In this document: positions 56,770 to 64,000 of the stretch, piece after piece
Numbering within the stretch: the stretch's first letter is position 1
Layout: the number at the start of each line of letters is the position of its first letter
From: DASYKT01 sp963718105
Lineage (GTDB): Bacteria > Acidobacteriota > Blastocatellia > Pyrinomonadales > Pyrinomonadaceae
Assembly (NCBI GenBank): GCA_963718105.1
Contig: OY970352.1
Span: 930,001-994,000 of the forward strand
Direction of reading: 5' to 3'
DNA length: 64,000 nt
Notes under the pieces: model-generated
What the model was told of the DNA's origin: nothing
Databases searched by the model: none
The model's input: only the letters and a program-made list of their open reading frames with translations
Position numbers and translations under genes: made by a program

Positions 56770-59337
56770 ATGAACTTATTAAAAACAACTCGTTTCTTAA
56801 CTTCATTAGTCACTCTCTTTTCGATACTGACTACCATAGTCGTCGGACAGGGCAGCGTGAATAATAGTTCGGTTGCGAAAACCACAACCTTTCAAACCCT
56901 TCCTTATATACAGGACCTGACGCAGCTCGCGCGTGACGGACAGATCGCACCGGCTGCCGGTATCGAATCGGACCTGAATAAAGTAATGCGCGTGCTGGCC
57001 GGAACAAGCAAAAGAAACCCGGTCATCATTGACGAATTTACCGGCAAGACCCAGTTAGTACTTAATAACCTGGCGCTGAACCTGCAAAACGCCGATGCGC
57101 CGAAAAATTTGCGCGGTAAAAAAGTTTTGAGCCTGAACACGGGCGCTCTGCTGGCGGCTGTGCAGGCGGGTGAATCGGTCAATGCGATCTTCAAGCAGTT
57201 GACTGCGAGAAGGGGCGTTATCATATTCGTCGATGACATCGGCGTATTAAGTAACGACTCCGTTTTCGGTAAAGAAGCGGCGCAAACCCTGCAGCGCGCG
57301 ATAAAAGACGGCCGCGTTCAGGTGTTGGGCAACTCGACCTCGGAAAATTACGCGCAATACGTCGCTGCCGATACGCAGTTGAACGGTGAATTTCAGAAAG
57401 TAGTGCTGACCGACGAAGATCTTGATGAAGATGGTTTTGTGGGCGACAAACTCTCGCCGGAACTGCGCGAGATGGTCGGCAATGCCGATCCCAACAAAAC
57501 CGTGAAAGTGATCTTGCAGGCCGAGGATATCGATAACCCGGAACTTCAGGAAGTTTTCCAGCGCCATCATATCGTCATCGACAGCCGCGCGGAAAATCTT
57601 AGTATGCTGACGCTCGAACTGCCGGTCAAAGCGGCTGAAGAGATCGCGGCAGTTAATGGCACGCATCACATCTCGCTCGACCGGGAATTGAAACTTCTCG
57701 GACACATCGAAACGACAACCGGAACGTCACTCGTTCGCACTATCCAGGCGGGCCTCAATGTGAACCTGCTTGGTATCGGCGTGGCCAACACCAGTACGCT
57801 GCTCGACGGCACCGGTATCGGTATCGCCATTGTCGATTCCAGCGTCTACGAAGACCACCGTATGTTCACCGATGTGAACGGCGCTAAACGTATAGTGCAG
57901 AAGGTAAATTTTTCTTCGAACAACGAACTTAAAAAAGATGATTACGGCCACGGCACCCACGTTGCTTCGCTGGCAGCGGGCGGCGCCGGACAAAATCTTA
58001 ACGTCGGCGACGGCCTGTATATCAGCAATTATAAAGGTGTCGCTCCGAATGCCAAGATCATCAACGTCAAGGTATTAAATGAAAACGGGATAGGTTCGTC
58101 AGCCGGCCTGGTCAATGCGATGAACTGGATCCTGGCCAACCGTACTGCCAATAACATTCGCATAGTCAATCTTTCCTTAGGTTCACCCGCGGTGGAAACG
58201 TGGCGTAACGATCCGCTTTGCCGCGCGGTCCGCACTCTTACGGCGGCCGGTATCGTGGTTGTCGCGGCGGCCGGCAACACCGGCAAAACCGCCGGCGGCC
58301 AGAAGATCTATGGCGCGATCCACGCACCCGGAAACGACCCGACGGTCATCACCGTGGGCGCGGCTAATACCTTCGGCACCGATTCCAGAAACGACGACGG
58401 TATCGCGACCTATAGCTCGCGCGGCCCGACGCGTTCCTTTTACAAGGATGCCAACGGAACGAAGCATTTCGATAACCTGATCAAACCCGACCTGGCAGCA
58501 CCGGGCAACCTGATCGTCGGCGCGGAAGCCAAGGACAATGAGATCATCGAAAACAACGAAGATCTCGAAGTGGCAAACAATGCCGACGACAAGCGCAGAT
58601 TGATGTTCATGAGCGGCACTTCGATGGCGACGCCGATCGTCAGCGGCACGGTAGCTCTCCTGCTGCAAACCAATCCGAAGCTGACGCCGAACATGGTCAA
58701 AATGATCCTGCAGTACACGGCCCAGCCGCTAGCCGGATTCAATACGCTGGAACAGGGTGCAGGTCTGCTCAACGTCGAAGGCGCGGTGCGCCTGACGCGG
58801 GCGATCCGTACGAACATGCCCAACCCGGTCCCAACGGGCGAGCCGATGCTGGTCAACAATCAGATGCCGGTCCATTCCTCGACGATCGCGGGAACCAAAT
58901 TCCAGTGGGCGGGCGGTATGCTGCCGAGCTACGGCGCGGTGACAGGAACGGAACTTATCTCGGAATATCAGAAGGTCTATAGCAACGGGCTTATCTTAAG
59001 CGACGGACTGATCCTCAGCGACGGATTGTTGCTTAGCGATGGATTGTTACTGAGCGACGGTTTGCTGCTCAGTGACGGACTGATCTTAAGCGACGGCACG
59101 ATCCTGGCGGGCAATGCGGCGCCGTCGGGCACCCAAACCCTGACGCGCGGAACCGGGGTCGGTTCACCGGGTATGCTGTATTCGGATGGCCTGCTGCTGT
59201 CGGATAATATTCCGCTGGCTGACGGCCTGCTGCTGAGCGATGGGTTGCTGTTAAGCGACGGATTATTGCTCAGCGACACGTTCTCGCAATCCAACAGCGC
59301 TACGGCTCACGGTGATAATACGCCGCGAATGAGATAG
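56770..59337 (+). CDS. Secreted S8 (subtilisin-like) serine peptidase with LSDGLL repeat tail
   Basis: 855 residues from the ATG at 56770; a TTG 24 bases upstream is in frame. Signal peptide about 1-25. A large N-terminal propeptide-like region runs to about 330. The catalytic triad is Asp near 355 (IAIVDSSVYEDH), His near 397 (YGHGTHVASLAAG) and Ser near 617 (SGTSMATPIVSG). PA-like inserts are not obvious. Residues about 735-780 and 806-840 consist of a hexapeptide repeat LSDGL[LI] (seven or more copies each block), then SQSNSATAHGDN. The tail may form a beta-solenoid or serve in retention. It is followed by a strong terminator at 59368. Confidence 0.9.
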   Translation: MNLLKTTRFLTSLVTLFSILTTIVVGQGSVNNSSVAKTTTFQTLPYIQDLTQLARDGQIAPAAGIESDLNKVMRVLAGTSKRNPVIIDEFTGKTQLVLNNLALNLQNADAPKNLRGKKVLSLNTGALLAAVQAGESVNAIFKQLTARRGVIIFVDDIGVLSNDSVFGKEAAQTLQRAIKDGRVQVLGNSTSENYAQYVAADTQLNGEFQKVVLTDEDLDEDGFVGDKLSPELREMVGNADPNKTVKVILQAEDIDNPELQEVFQRHHIVIDSRAENLSMLTLELPVKAAEEIAAVNGTHHISLDRELKLLGHIETTTGTSLVRTIQAGLNVNLLGIGVANTSTLLDGTGIGIAIVDSSVYEDHRMFTDVNGAKRIVQKVNFSSNNELKKDDYGHGTHVASLAAGGAGQNLNVGDGLYISNYKGVAPNAKIINVKVLNENGIGSSAGLVNAMNWILANRTANNIRIVNLSLGSPAVETWRNDPLCRAVRTLTAAGIVVVAAAGNTGKTAGGQKIYGAIHAPGNDPTVITVGAANTFGTDSRNDDGIATYSSRGPTRSFYKDANGTKHFDNLIKPDLAAPGNLIVGAEAKDNEIIENNEDLEVANNADDKRRLMFMSGTSMATPIVSGTVALLLQTNPKLTPNMVKMILQYTAQPLAGFNTLEQGAGLLNVEGAVRLTRAIRTNMPNPVPTGEPMLVNNQMPVHSSTIAGTKFQWAGGMLPSYGAVTGTELISEYQKVYSNGLILSDGLILSDGLLLSDGLLLSDGLLLSDGLILSDGTILAGNAAPSGTQTLTRGTGVGSPGMLYSDGLLLSDNIPLADGLLLSDGLLLSDGLLLSDTFSQSNSATAHGDNTPRMR

Positions 59338-59367
59338 TCAAAAATTCAATAGGGCTGAAAACTGGAC

Positions 59368-59394
59368 GCGGGGGATAAAACCCCCGCTTTTTTT
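59368..59394 (+). terminator. Intrinsic terminator of the S8 peptidase gene
   Basis: GCGGGGG (59368-59374) pairs with CCCCCGC (59381-59387) around ATAAAA, then seven T. Confidence 0.92.
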
Positions 59395-59498
59395 GTGTTA
59401 AACACCAAGTCGTGACGGTAGCCGAAGCGTTAGCGCGGGCGCCTTTTCTAATGGTCGGGCTACTGCCAAACCGTCAAATTCTATCGTTAAAATAGTTG

Positions 59499-59528
59499 TT
59501 GTAAAACAAACAAGGTTTAACATATAAT
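59499..59528 (+). promoter_or_regulatory. Sigma-70-like promoter of the GGDEF-EAL gene
   Basis: TTGTAA (59499-59504), 18-base spacer, TATAAT (59523-59528). The ATG at 59605 is 77 bases on. TTGTTG at 59496 is an alternative minus-35 at a less favourable 21-base spacing. Confidence 0.5.
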
Positions 59529-59604
59529 ATTTTAGGCCGTGTAGTTAAGGCCAAACTCCCTTCCAACTCTCAAAAATACCTGCTTTTCGCTATTTTTCCG
59601 TTAA

Positions 59605-61833
59605 ATGGAGAGAAAAGACAAATTAGTAAATCTGTGCGCGATTTTACTCCTGCTTCCCGGAGCAGGTGCTTTGGCGTGGGCGATTTACAATTTTCCGATG
59701 GCCAAGGTCGATATCGGCTTAGGCGTTTTGTCGGTGGTAATGGTCTTTTTCAGCTCATATCTGCGCATTCAACTGCCCAGGACAAAGATTCATCTAACCA
59801 TCTCCGACGCCCTGATCATCGTTACGCTGCTGATCTACGGGGGCGAGATCTCGGTCCTGCTGGCGGCGCTCGAATCCGGTTCGACCTCGATCAACCTGCG
59901 CCGGCAGGGTGTGTCGATCAAAACAAAAACCATCGGACTTAATATTCTGATATCCGCCTTTTCGGTTTTTGTTACTTCTCAGATCACGCACTGGATCTTC
60001 GGGCCGATAGAAGGAGTTTCGGAATCCAAGGACATCGGCACATTTGTAATGGTGCTGGTGACCATGGCGCTTTCGCAATTTTTACTTAATTCGACCCTGG
60101 TTTCGCTTTTTGCCTCGATAAAGACCGAGACTTCGTGGCTCAAGTCCTGGTACGAATATTGTTTGAATACGCTGGTGATGTATCTGACCGGGGCGTTAAT
60201 GGCCGGCCTGATCACCAAATCGCTGCAGCAGGTGAATATCTATTTGCTGTCGGTGGTCGTCGGGTTTTTCGCGGTGGTTTATTTTACCTATCGCCGTTAT
60301 GTGAACGACGTAAAACGCACCGCCGCAAAAGCCGAACAGCTTGAGCGCGACCGCGCCGAGCAGGCCGAAAAACATGTAGCCGAACTCGAGCACTACGTCG
60401 CCGAGCTGGAAAAAAGCAGTATCGCCCTGCGCGAAAGCCGCGAAAAATTCCGCCATGCCGCTTACCATGACGCTCTGACCCAACTGCCGAACCGCAATTA
60501 TTTTATCGATCAAATAAAAGCTCTTTTAGAAAAGAGTAAAAATACTTCCGATCATAAGTTCGCCGTTCTTTTTCTGGACCTGAACCGGTTCAAAATGATG
60601 AACGACAGTCTCGGGCATTTTATGGGAGATTGTCTGATCCTACAGGTTGCCCAGCGCCTGTCCGAATCGGTCGGCGCATGGGGATTGGTGGGAAGGTTTA
60701 GCGGAGATGAATTTGCGATCACCATTTCCGATGTTTCGACGATCGATGAAGTCACCGCTTTTTCCGAGAAGATAGCCCGCCGCATTGCGGAGCCTTTTAC
60801 TCTCGAGGGACGGCAGGTTTTCACCAGCGTCAGTATCGGAATAGTTTTTGGCAGTTACCAGTATGATGCGGCCGAAGATATTTTACGCGATGCCGACATC
60901 GCCATGTATCAAGCCAAAGAGGGCCACAAGCCTTACGTGATCTTCGACCGGAAAATGCACGTCGACGCGGTCAAACTGCTGGAAGTGGAAACCGACCTGC
61001 GCTATGCCATCGAACGCGACGAAATAGAGCTGTATTACCAGCCGATCATTGCGCTGGAAGACGCGAAGCTTTCCGGGTTTGAAGCGCTGGCCAGGTGGAA
61101 TCATCCTCAGCGCGGGCAGATCCAGCCGTACGAATTTATCCCGGTCGCCGAAAACACCGGGCTGGTAGTGCCCATGACCCTCAAAATACTGCGCTCCGCC
61201 TGCAAACAGATAGTGCGGTGGCAGCAGGATTTTCCGGGCAATGAAACTTTGACGATCAGCGTAAATCTGTCCGGTAAACATTTCGCGCACCCGGAACTGG
61301 TCAACCAGATCAAAAATATTTTGGGCGATACGTATCTTTATCCCGGTTCCCTGAGATTAGAGATCACCGAAAGCGCAGTGATGGACAACGCGGAACGGGC
61401 CATCTCAATGCTCAAGGAAATAAGGGAACTCGGCATCAAACTCAGCATCGACGATTTTGGCACGGGTTATTCGGGTTTGAGCTACCTGCACCGTTTTCCG
61501 ATCGATACACTGAAGATCGACCGCTCTTTTGTGAGCACGATGGAAGAAGGAAGTGAGAACGGCGAGATCGTCAGGACCGTGATCGCGCTGGCCAAAGCGC
61601 TGAATCTCAGCGTGGTGGCGGAAGGCATCGAAAGTATTCACCAACTGCATCAATTGCGGATCCTGGGATGCGAATTCGGCCAGGGATATCTTTTTTCGCG
61701 CCCGCTTCCAGTGGCTGAGATCGAAAAGATGCTGGGTGACCCGGCCCGCTGGCGGAATATTTTCCCTAAAGCCGATCCGGAATTGTTTCACCTGCTTCCC
61801 GATCCACAGCCCCAACTAAGATTGGCAAAATAA
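59605..61833 (+). CDS. Membrane GGDEF-EAL cyclic-di-GMP enzyme
   Basis: 742 residues. The first 230 residues contain about six hydrophobic helices (LSVVMVFFSSYLRI; ISDALIIVTLLIYGGEISVLLAAL), an unnamed sensor domain. A coiled coil rich in Glu/Ala/Lys follows to about 275. The GGDEF domain has DALTQLPNRNYF, the metal-binding FLDLNRFKMMND and RFSGDEF, an SGDEF variant normally still active. The EAL domain has EALARWNHP near 492, DDFGTGYSGLSYLHRFP near 615 and VAEGIE, FGQGYLFSRPLP, all the metal and substrate residues of an active phosphodiesterase. Both domains may be active, so the net effect on cyclic-di-GMP is not predictable. Confidence 0.93.
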   Translation: MERKDKLVNLCAILLLLPGAGALAWAIYNFPMAKVDIGLGVLSVVMVFFSSYLRIQLPRTKIHLTISDALIIVTLLIYGGEISVLLAALESGSTSINLRRQGVSIKTKTIGLNILISAFSVFVTSQITHWIFGPIEGVSESKDIGTFVMVLVTMALSQFLLNSTLVSLFASIKTETSWLKSWYEYCLNTLVMYLTGALMAGLITKSLQQVNIYLLSVVVGFFAVVYFTYRRYVNDVKRTAAKAEQLERDRAEQAEKHVAELEHYVAELEKSSIALRESREKFRHAAYHDALTQLPNRNYFIDQIKALLEKSKNTSDHKFAVLFLDLNRFKMMNDSLGHFMGDCLILQVAQRLSESVGAWGLVGRFSGDEFAITISDVSTIDEVTAFSEKIARRIAEPFTLEGRQVFTSVSIGIVFGSYQYDAAEDILRDADIAMYQAKEGHKPYVIFDRKMHVDAVKLLEVETDLRYAIERDEIELYYQPIIALEDAKLSGFEALARWNHPQRGQIQPYEFIPVAENTGLVVPMTLKILRSACKQIVRWQQDFPGNETLTISVNLSGKHFAHPELVNQIKNILGDTYLYPGSLRLEITESAVMDNAERAISMLKEIRELGIKLSIDDFGTGYSGLSYLHRFPIDTLKIDRSFVSTMEEGSENGEIVRTVIALAKALNLSVVAEGIESIHQLHQLRILGCEFGQGYLFSRPLPVAEIEKMLGDPARWRNIFPKADPELFHLLPDPQPQLRLAK

Positions 61834-61836
61834 CTG

Positions 61837-61940
61837 GGAGCGCGGACGTCTCGTCCGCACTGAGCGCAAAGCGCTCGAATATACTTAGCATATATTCTTT
61901 AGGCTGCAAGCAGCCTTTGCGGACGAGACGTCCGCGCTCC
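61837..61940. repeat. Palindromic repeat with three internal hairpins
   Basis: Arms 61837-61859 and 61918-61940 are exact complements over 23 bases (GGAGCG then CGGACG-TCT-CGTCCG). Inside are GAGCGC-AAA-GCGCTC, AATATAC-TTAGCAT-ATATT (imperfect) and AGGCTGC-AA-GCAGCCT. It lies between convergent GGDEF-EAL and gatA genes and reaches the gatA stop. The inner hairpins differ from those at 16113, 31057 and 49264. Confidence 0.92.
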
Positions 61941-61944
61941 AATT

Positions 61945-63360
61945 TTAAACGTGTATCTTTGGCTGTGCCGTGACGGGAAAAGAGTTTTCGTAGGCGGCCG
62001 AGAGATTTAACAGAGTGCTTTCCGACCAGAAGTCGCCGATCAACTGCATTCCGATCGGCAGGCCCCCATTTGAGCCGCCGGAAATTCCGCAGGGAACAGA
62101 GATCCCCGGAACACCGGCCAGATTTGCCGAGACGGTATAAATATCATTCAGGTACATCGCTAACGGGTCGTCGGATTTTTCGCCGATCTTAAAAGCCGTG
62201 GTCGGCGAGGTCGGCATCAGGATCGTATCGCATTTGGAAAACGCTTTGGCGTAATCGACCCGCAGGAGCGCCCGCACTTTTTGCGCCTTGGCGTAATAGG
62301 CATCGTAATAACCGCTCGAAAGCACGTAAGTGCCGAGCATGATCCTTCGCTTTACCTCCGGCCCGAAACCTTCTTCGCGGGTCTTTTTGTACATCGTGCG
62401 CAGCTCGTGCGCATTTTCCGCGCGGAACCCGTAACGCACGCCGTCAAAACGCGCCAGATTAGACGATGCCTCGGCCGTGGCGATGATGTAATAAACCGCT
62501 ATACCGTATTTGGCGTGCGGCAGCTCGACGTCGACAATTTCGGCCCCTATAGAGCGATAATTATCGATCGCGGTTTCCACCACATTTCGCACTTCGTCAT
62601 CCAAGCCTTCACCGAAAAGCGCGCGCGGAATGCCGATCTTTTTGCCTTTGATATCGTGTTCGAGCGCGGCCGTGTAATCAGGCACCGGCACCCCCGCCGA
62701 GGTGGCATCGAGCGGATCGCGTCCCGATATCGTTTGCAGCACGGCGGCGACATTTTTCGCCGTTTTGGCGAAGACGCCAATCTGATCGAGCGACGAGCCG
62801 AACGCAACCAGGCCATAACGCGAAACTCGCCCGTAAGTCGGTTTGATACCAAAAATTCCGCACAGCGAGGCCGGCTGCCGGATCGAACCGCCTGTATCCG
62901 AACCAAGCGCCGCGGGAACTATCCCGGCTGCCACTGCCGCCGCCGAACCACCCGAGCTGCCGCCCGGCACGCGTGTGAGGTCCCAGGGATTTTTTACCAC
63001 GCCAAAGGCGGAGTTTTCATTTGACGAGCCCATGGCAAATTCATCAAGATTCGTTTTGCCTATGATGACCGCTCCGGCGTTATTTAATTTTTCGACGACC
63101 GTCGCATTGTATTGCGGTTTGTAGTGTCCCAGAATCAGCGAGCCGCACGACGTCTGTGAATCGCTGGTGCAGATATTATCTTTGACCGCGATGGGAAAAC
63201 CTTTGAGCGGCAGAGCCCCGGTAGTGTCGCCAGTGCTATCCAGTTCCGCGGCGCGTTTTAACGCATTCTCGCGATCGATGCGAAGAAATGCATTAAGCTC
63301 CGGGTTTAATTTTTCCGCCCCGGCCAGAGTTTTTTCAATTTGCGTTTTTATTTCACTCAT
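61945..63360 (-). CDS. gatA: Aspartyl/glutamyl-tRNA(Asn/Gln) amidotransferase subunit A
   Basis: 471 residues. Amidase-signature triad: Lys60 (AVKDN), Ser135 (GGSSGGS) and Ser159 (GSDTGGSIRQP), all present. GIKPTYGRVSRYGLVAFGSSLDQIG and the C-terminal ANLAGVPGISVPCG and LPIGMQLIG are specific to GatA. It releases ammonia from glutamine for transamidation of mischarged Glu-tRNA(Gln) or Asp-tRNA(Asn). Subunits GatB and GatC are not in the window, so they lie elsewhere. The start ATG complements 63358-63360 and no clear ribosome site precedes it. Confidence 0.96.
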   Translation of the reverse strand: MSEIKTQIEKTLAGAEKLNPELNAFLRIDRENALKRAAELDSTGDTTGALPLKGFPIAVKDNICTSDSQTSCGSLILGHYKPQYNATVVEKLNNAGAVIIGKTNLDEFAMGSSNENSAFGVVKNPWDLTRVPGGSSGGSAAAVAAGIVPAALGSDTGGSIRQPASLCGIFGIKPTYGRVSRYGLVAFGSSLDQIGVFAKTAKNVAAVLQTISGRDPLDATSAGVPVPDYTAALEHDIKGKKIGIPRALFGEGLDDEVRNVVETAIDNYRSIGAEIVDVELPHAKYGIAVYYIIATAEASSNLARFDGVRYGFRAENAHELRTMYKKTREEGFGPEVKRRIMLGTYVLSSGYYDAYYAKAQKVRALLRVDYAKAFSKCDTILMPTSPTTAFKIGEKSDDPLAMYLNDIYTVSANLAGVPGISVPCGISGGSNGGLPIGMQLIGDFWSESTLLNLSAAYENSFPVTAQPKIHV

Positions 63361-63364
63361 TATT

Positions 63365-63432
63365 ATGGAGCGCCGAATTCATTCGGCACGAACGCTGCGC
63401 GTCCGAAACGCACCGGCTGACACCGGCGCTAC
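63365..63432. repeat. Palindromic repeat, CCGAAT/ATTCGG type
   Basis: GGAGCG followed by CCGAAT-TC-ATTCGG, and at the right end CGGCGCTAC, the complement of the TAGCG head. The left unit is the complement of the right end of the 4522 element. It separates gatA from the lipoprotein gene; both genes are on the minus strand. Confidence 0.85.
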
Positions 63433-63448
63433 TGACATCCTCGTACCG

Positions 63449-63976
63449 TTATTGATATTTTTCGCGGCTCAGTGTTTTTACCAGGCTTTCACCTTTGTCA
63501 TCGACGAAATCGCTGATCAGCCACTTATCGCTGCGCTTCTCCGCCTCGATTTTCATCATCCGCTCGACCGGTTTATTATCGTTTTTCCAAAACAGCCTTA
63601 CGTTGTGTGACACGCGGCTTTCTCCCGATATCTTGCACTCACCCACTTTAAATCCGGTCGGGTATTCCTGCGACGCCGTAAAAGGATCGCCGTCCATAAA
63701 AGGAACTTCATCCGGATGGGCTTTTACAAATTCATCCTGGCGCGCAAATTCATTCTGCAAAAGTTTGTAAAGCTCCGGGGTCAGGAATTTTTCTTTCTTC
63801 GTTACGTTTTCGCGCGTAAAGCCCATTTCATCGCTGCTCGTAAAATGCTGCGAATAGAACGAGCGCACTGTTTCGCGCGAAGCGGTGCATTTACCGTCTT
63901 CGATCTGCGGAATGCTGCAGGATGCCAGCGTCAGGCCGATGAACAACAAAAAACTCCACATCGTAAAATTCCTCAT
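63449..63976 (-). CDS. Small lipoprotein, DUF3828-like
   Basis: 175 residues with lipobox LTLASC (Cys20). The mature part begins with a helix (RETVRSFYSQHFTS) and continues through FLTPELYKLLQNEFARQDEF, a pattern I associate with DUF3828, a family of small secreted proteins of unknown function. C-terminal beta strands include KWLISDFVDDKG. A second in-frame ATG five codons in (63961) has an AGGA at better spacing and may be the true start, giving 170 residues. Residue after the Cys is Ser, so sorting to the outer membrane is expected. Upstream sequence is cut by the window edge. Confidence 0.78.
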   Translation of the reverse strand: MRNFTMWSFLLFIGLTLASCSIPQIEDGKCTASRETVRSFYSQHFTSSDEMGFTRENVTKKEKFLTPELYKLLQNEFARQDEFVKAHPDEVPFMDGDPFTASQEYPTGFKVGECKISGESRVSHNVRLFWKNDNKPVERMMKIEAEKRSDKWLISDFVDDKGESLVKTLSREKYQ

Positions 63977-64000
63977 TAAATTTTTACAAAACTTTTGGAA

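Noticed and set aside
3620..63432. CRISPR array made of the recurring GC-rich repeats
   Set aside because: Copies are single or paired in different gaps, palindromic over their full length and not regularly spaced; no cas gene is present.

Overview
The window looks like a chromosomal segment of a Gram-negative, heterotrophic bacterium, most probably an Acidobacteriota member of the Blastocatellia type. This is inferred from gene style, not from a marker gene. The clues are a TonB receptor with an N-terminal carboxypeptidase-regulatory domain, two DUF4097 proteins, a DUF5916 outer-membrane protein, many signal-peptide proteins ending their leader in AQ or similar, small zinc-ribbon proteins and abundant secreted peptidases. 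No phage, plasmid, transposase, rRNA or CRISPR array is visible. One tRNA (Val, CAC) is present.

Layout. 1-9.7 kb: partial DUF2203 gene and NYN nuclease (minus); zinc-ribbon protein plus rlmB; SDR; pyruvate phosphate dikinase; a fused aroD-aroE gene coupled to a secreted protein. 9.7-16 kb: zinc-ribbon protein; secreted caspase-like protease with an EF-hand loop and two Tudor-like domains; radical SAM/SPASM maturase plus a two-repeat DUF1843-like peptide (a RiPP-like cassette); a ThiF/MoeB enzyme. 16-25 kb: propeller protein, DUF58, Crp-type regulator, stand-alone receiver, ECF sigma/anti-sigma/DUF4097 operon. 25-37 kb: pilin-like protein, tRNA-Val, TonB receptor, DedA/VTT protein, lipoprotein, a two-gene split version of the VioB architecture, pdxH, MoxR. 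37-50 kb: second DUF4097 protein, DUF5916 protein, M16 peptidase pair, glycine-zipper protein, SAM hydrolase, citrate synthase, DUF1810. 50-64 kb: giant secreted Fn3 protein, S9 and S8 secreted peptidases (the latter with a hexapeptide tail), GGDEF-EAL protein, gatA, lipoprotein.

Housekeeping functions (rlmB, ppdK, aroDE, pdxH, citrate synthase, gatA) are scattered singly or in pairs among envelope and secreted proteins. The envelope genes fit a life based on extracellular protein degradation and TonB-dependent uptake.

The most striking non-coding signal is a dense set of intergenic inverted repeats. Many follow one grammar: a constant head (GGAGCG or TAGCG), a variable six-base arm, a TCY loop, then the complement of the arm. 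Three copies keep the same pair of internal hairpins with a compensatory base change. Other gaps carry unrelated but near-perfect 24-34 bp inverted repeats. The best candidate protein systems are the radical SAM/DUF1843 cassette, the split VioB-like pair and the caspase/EF-hand/Tudor protein.
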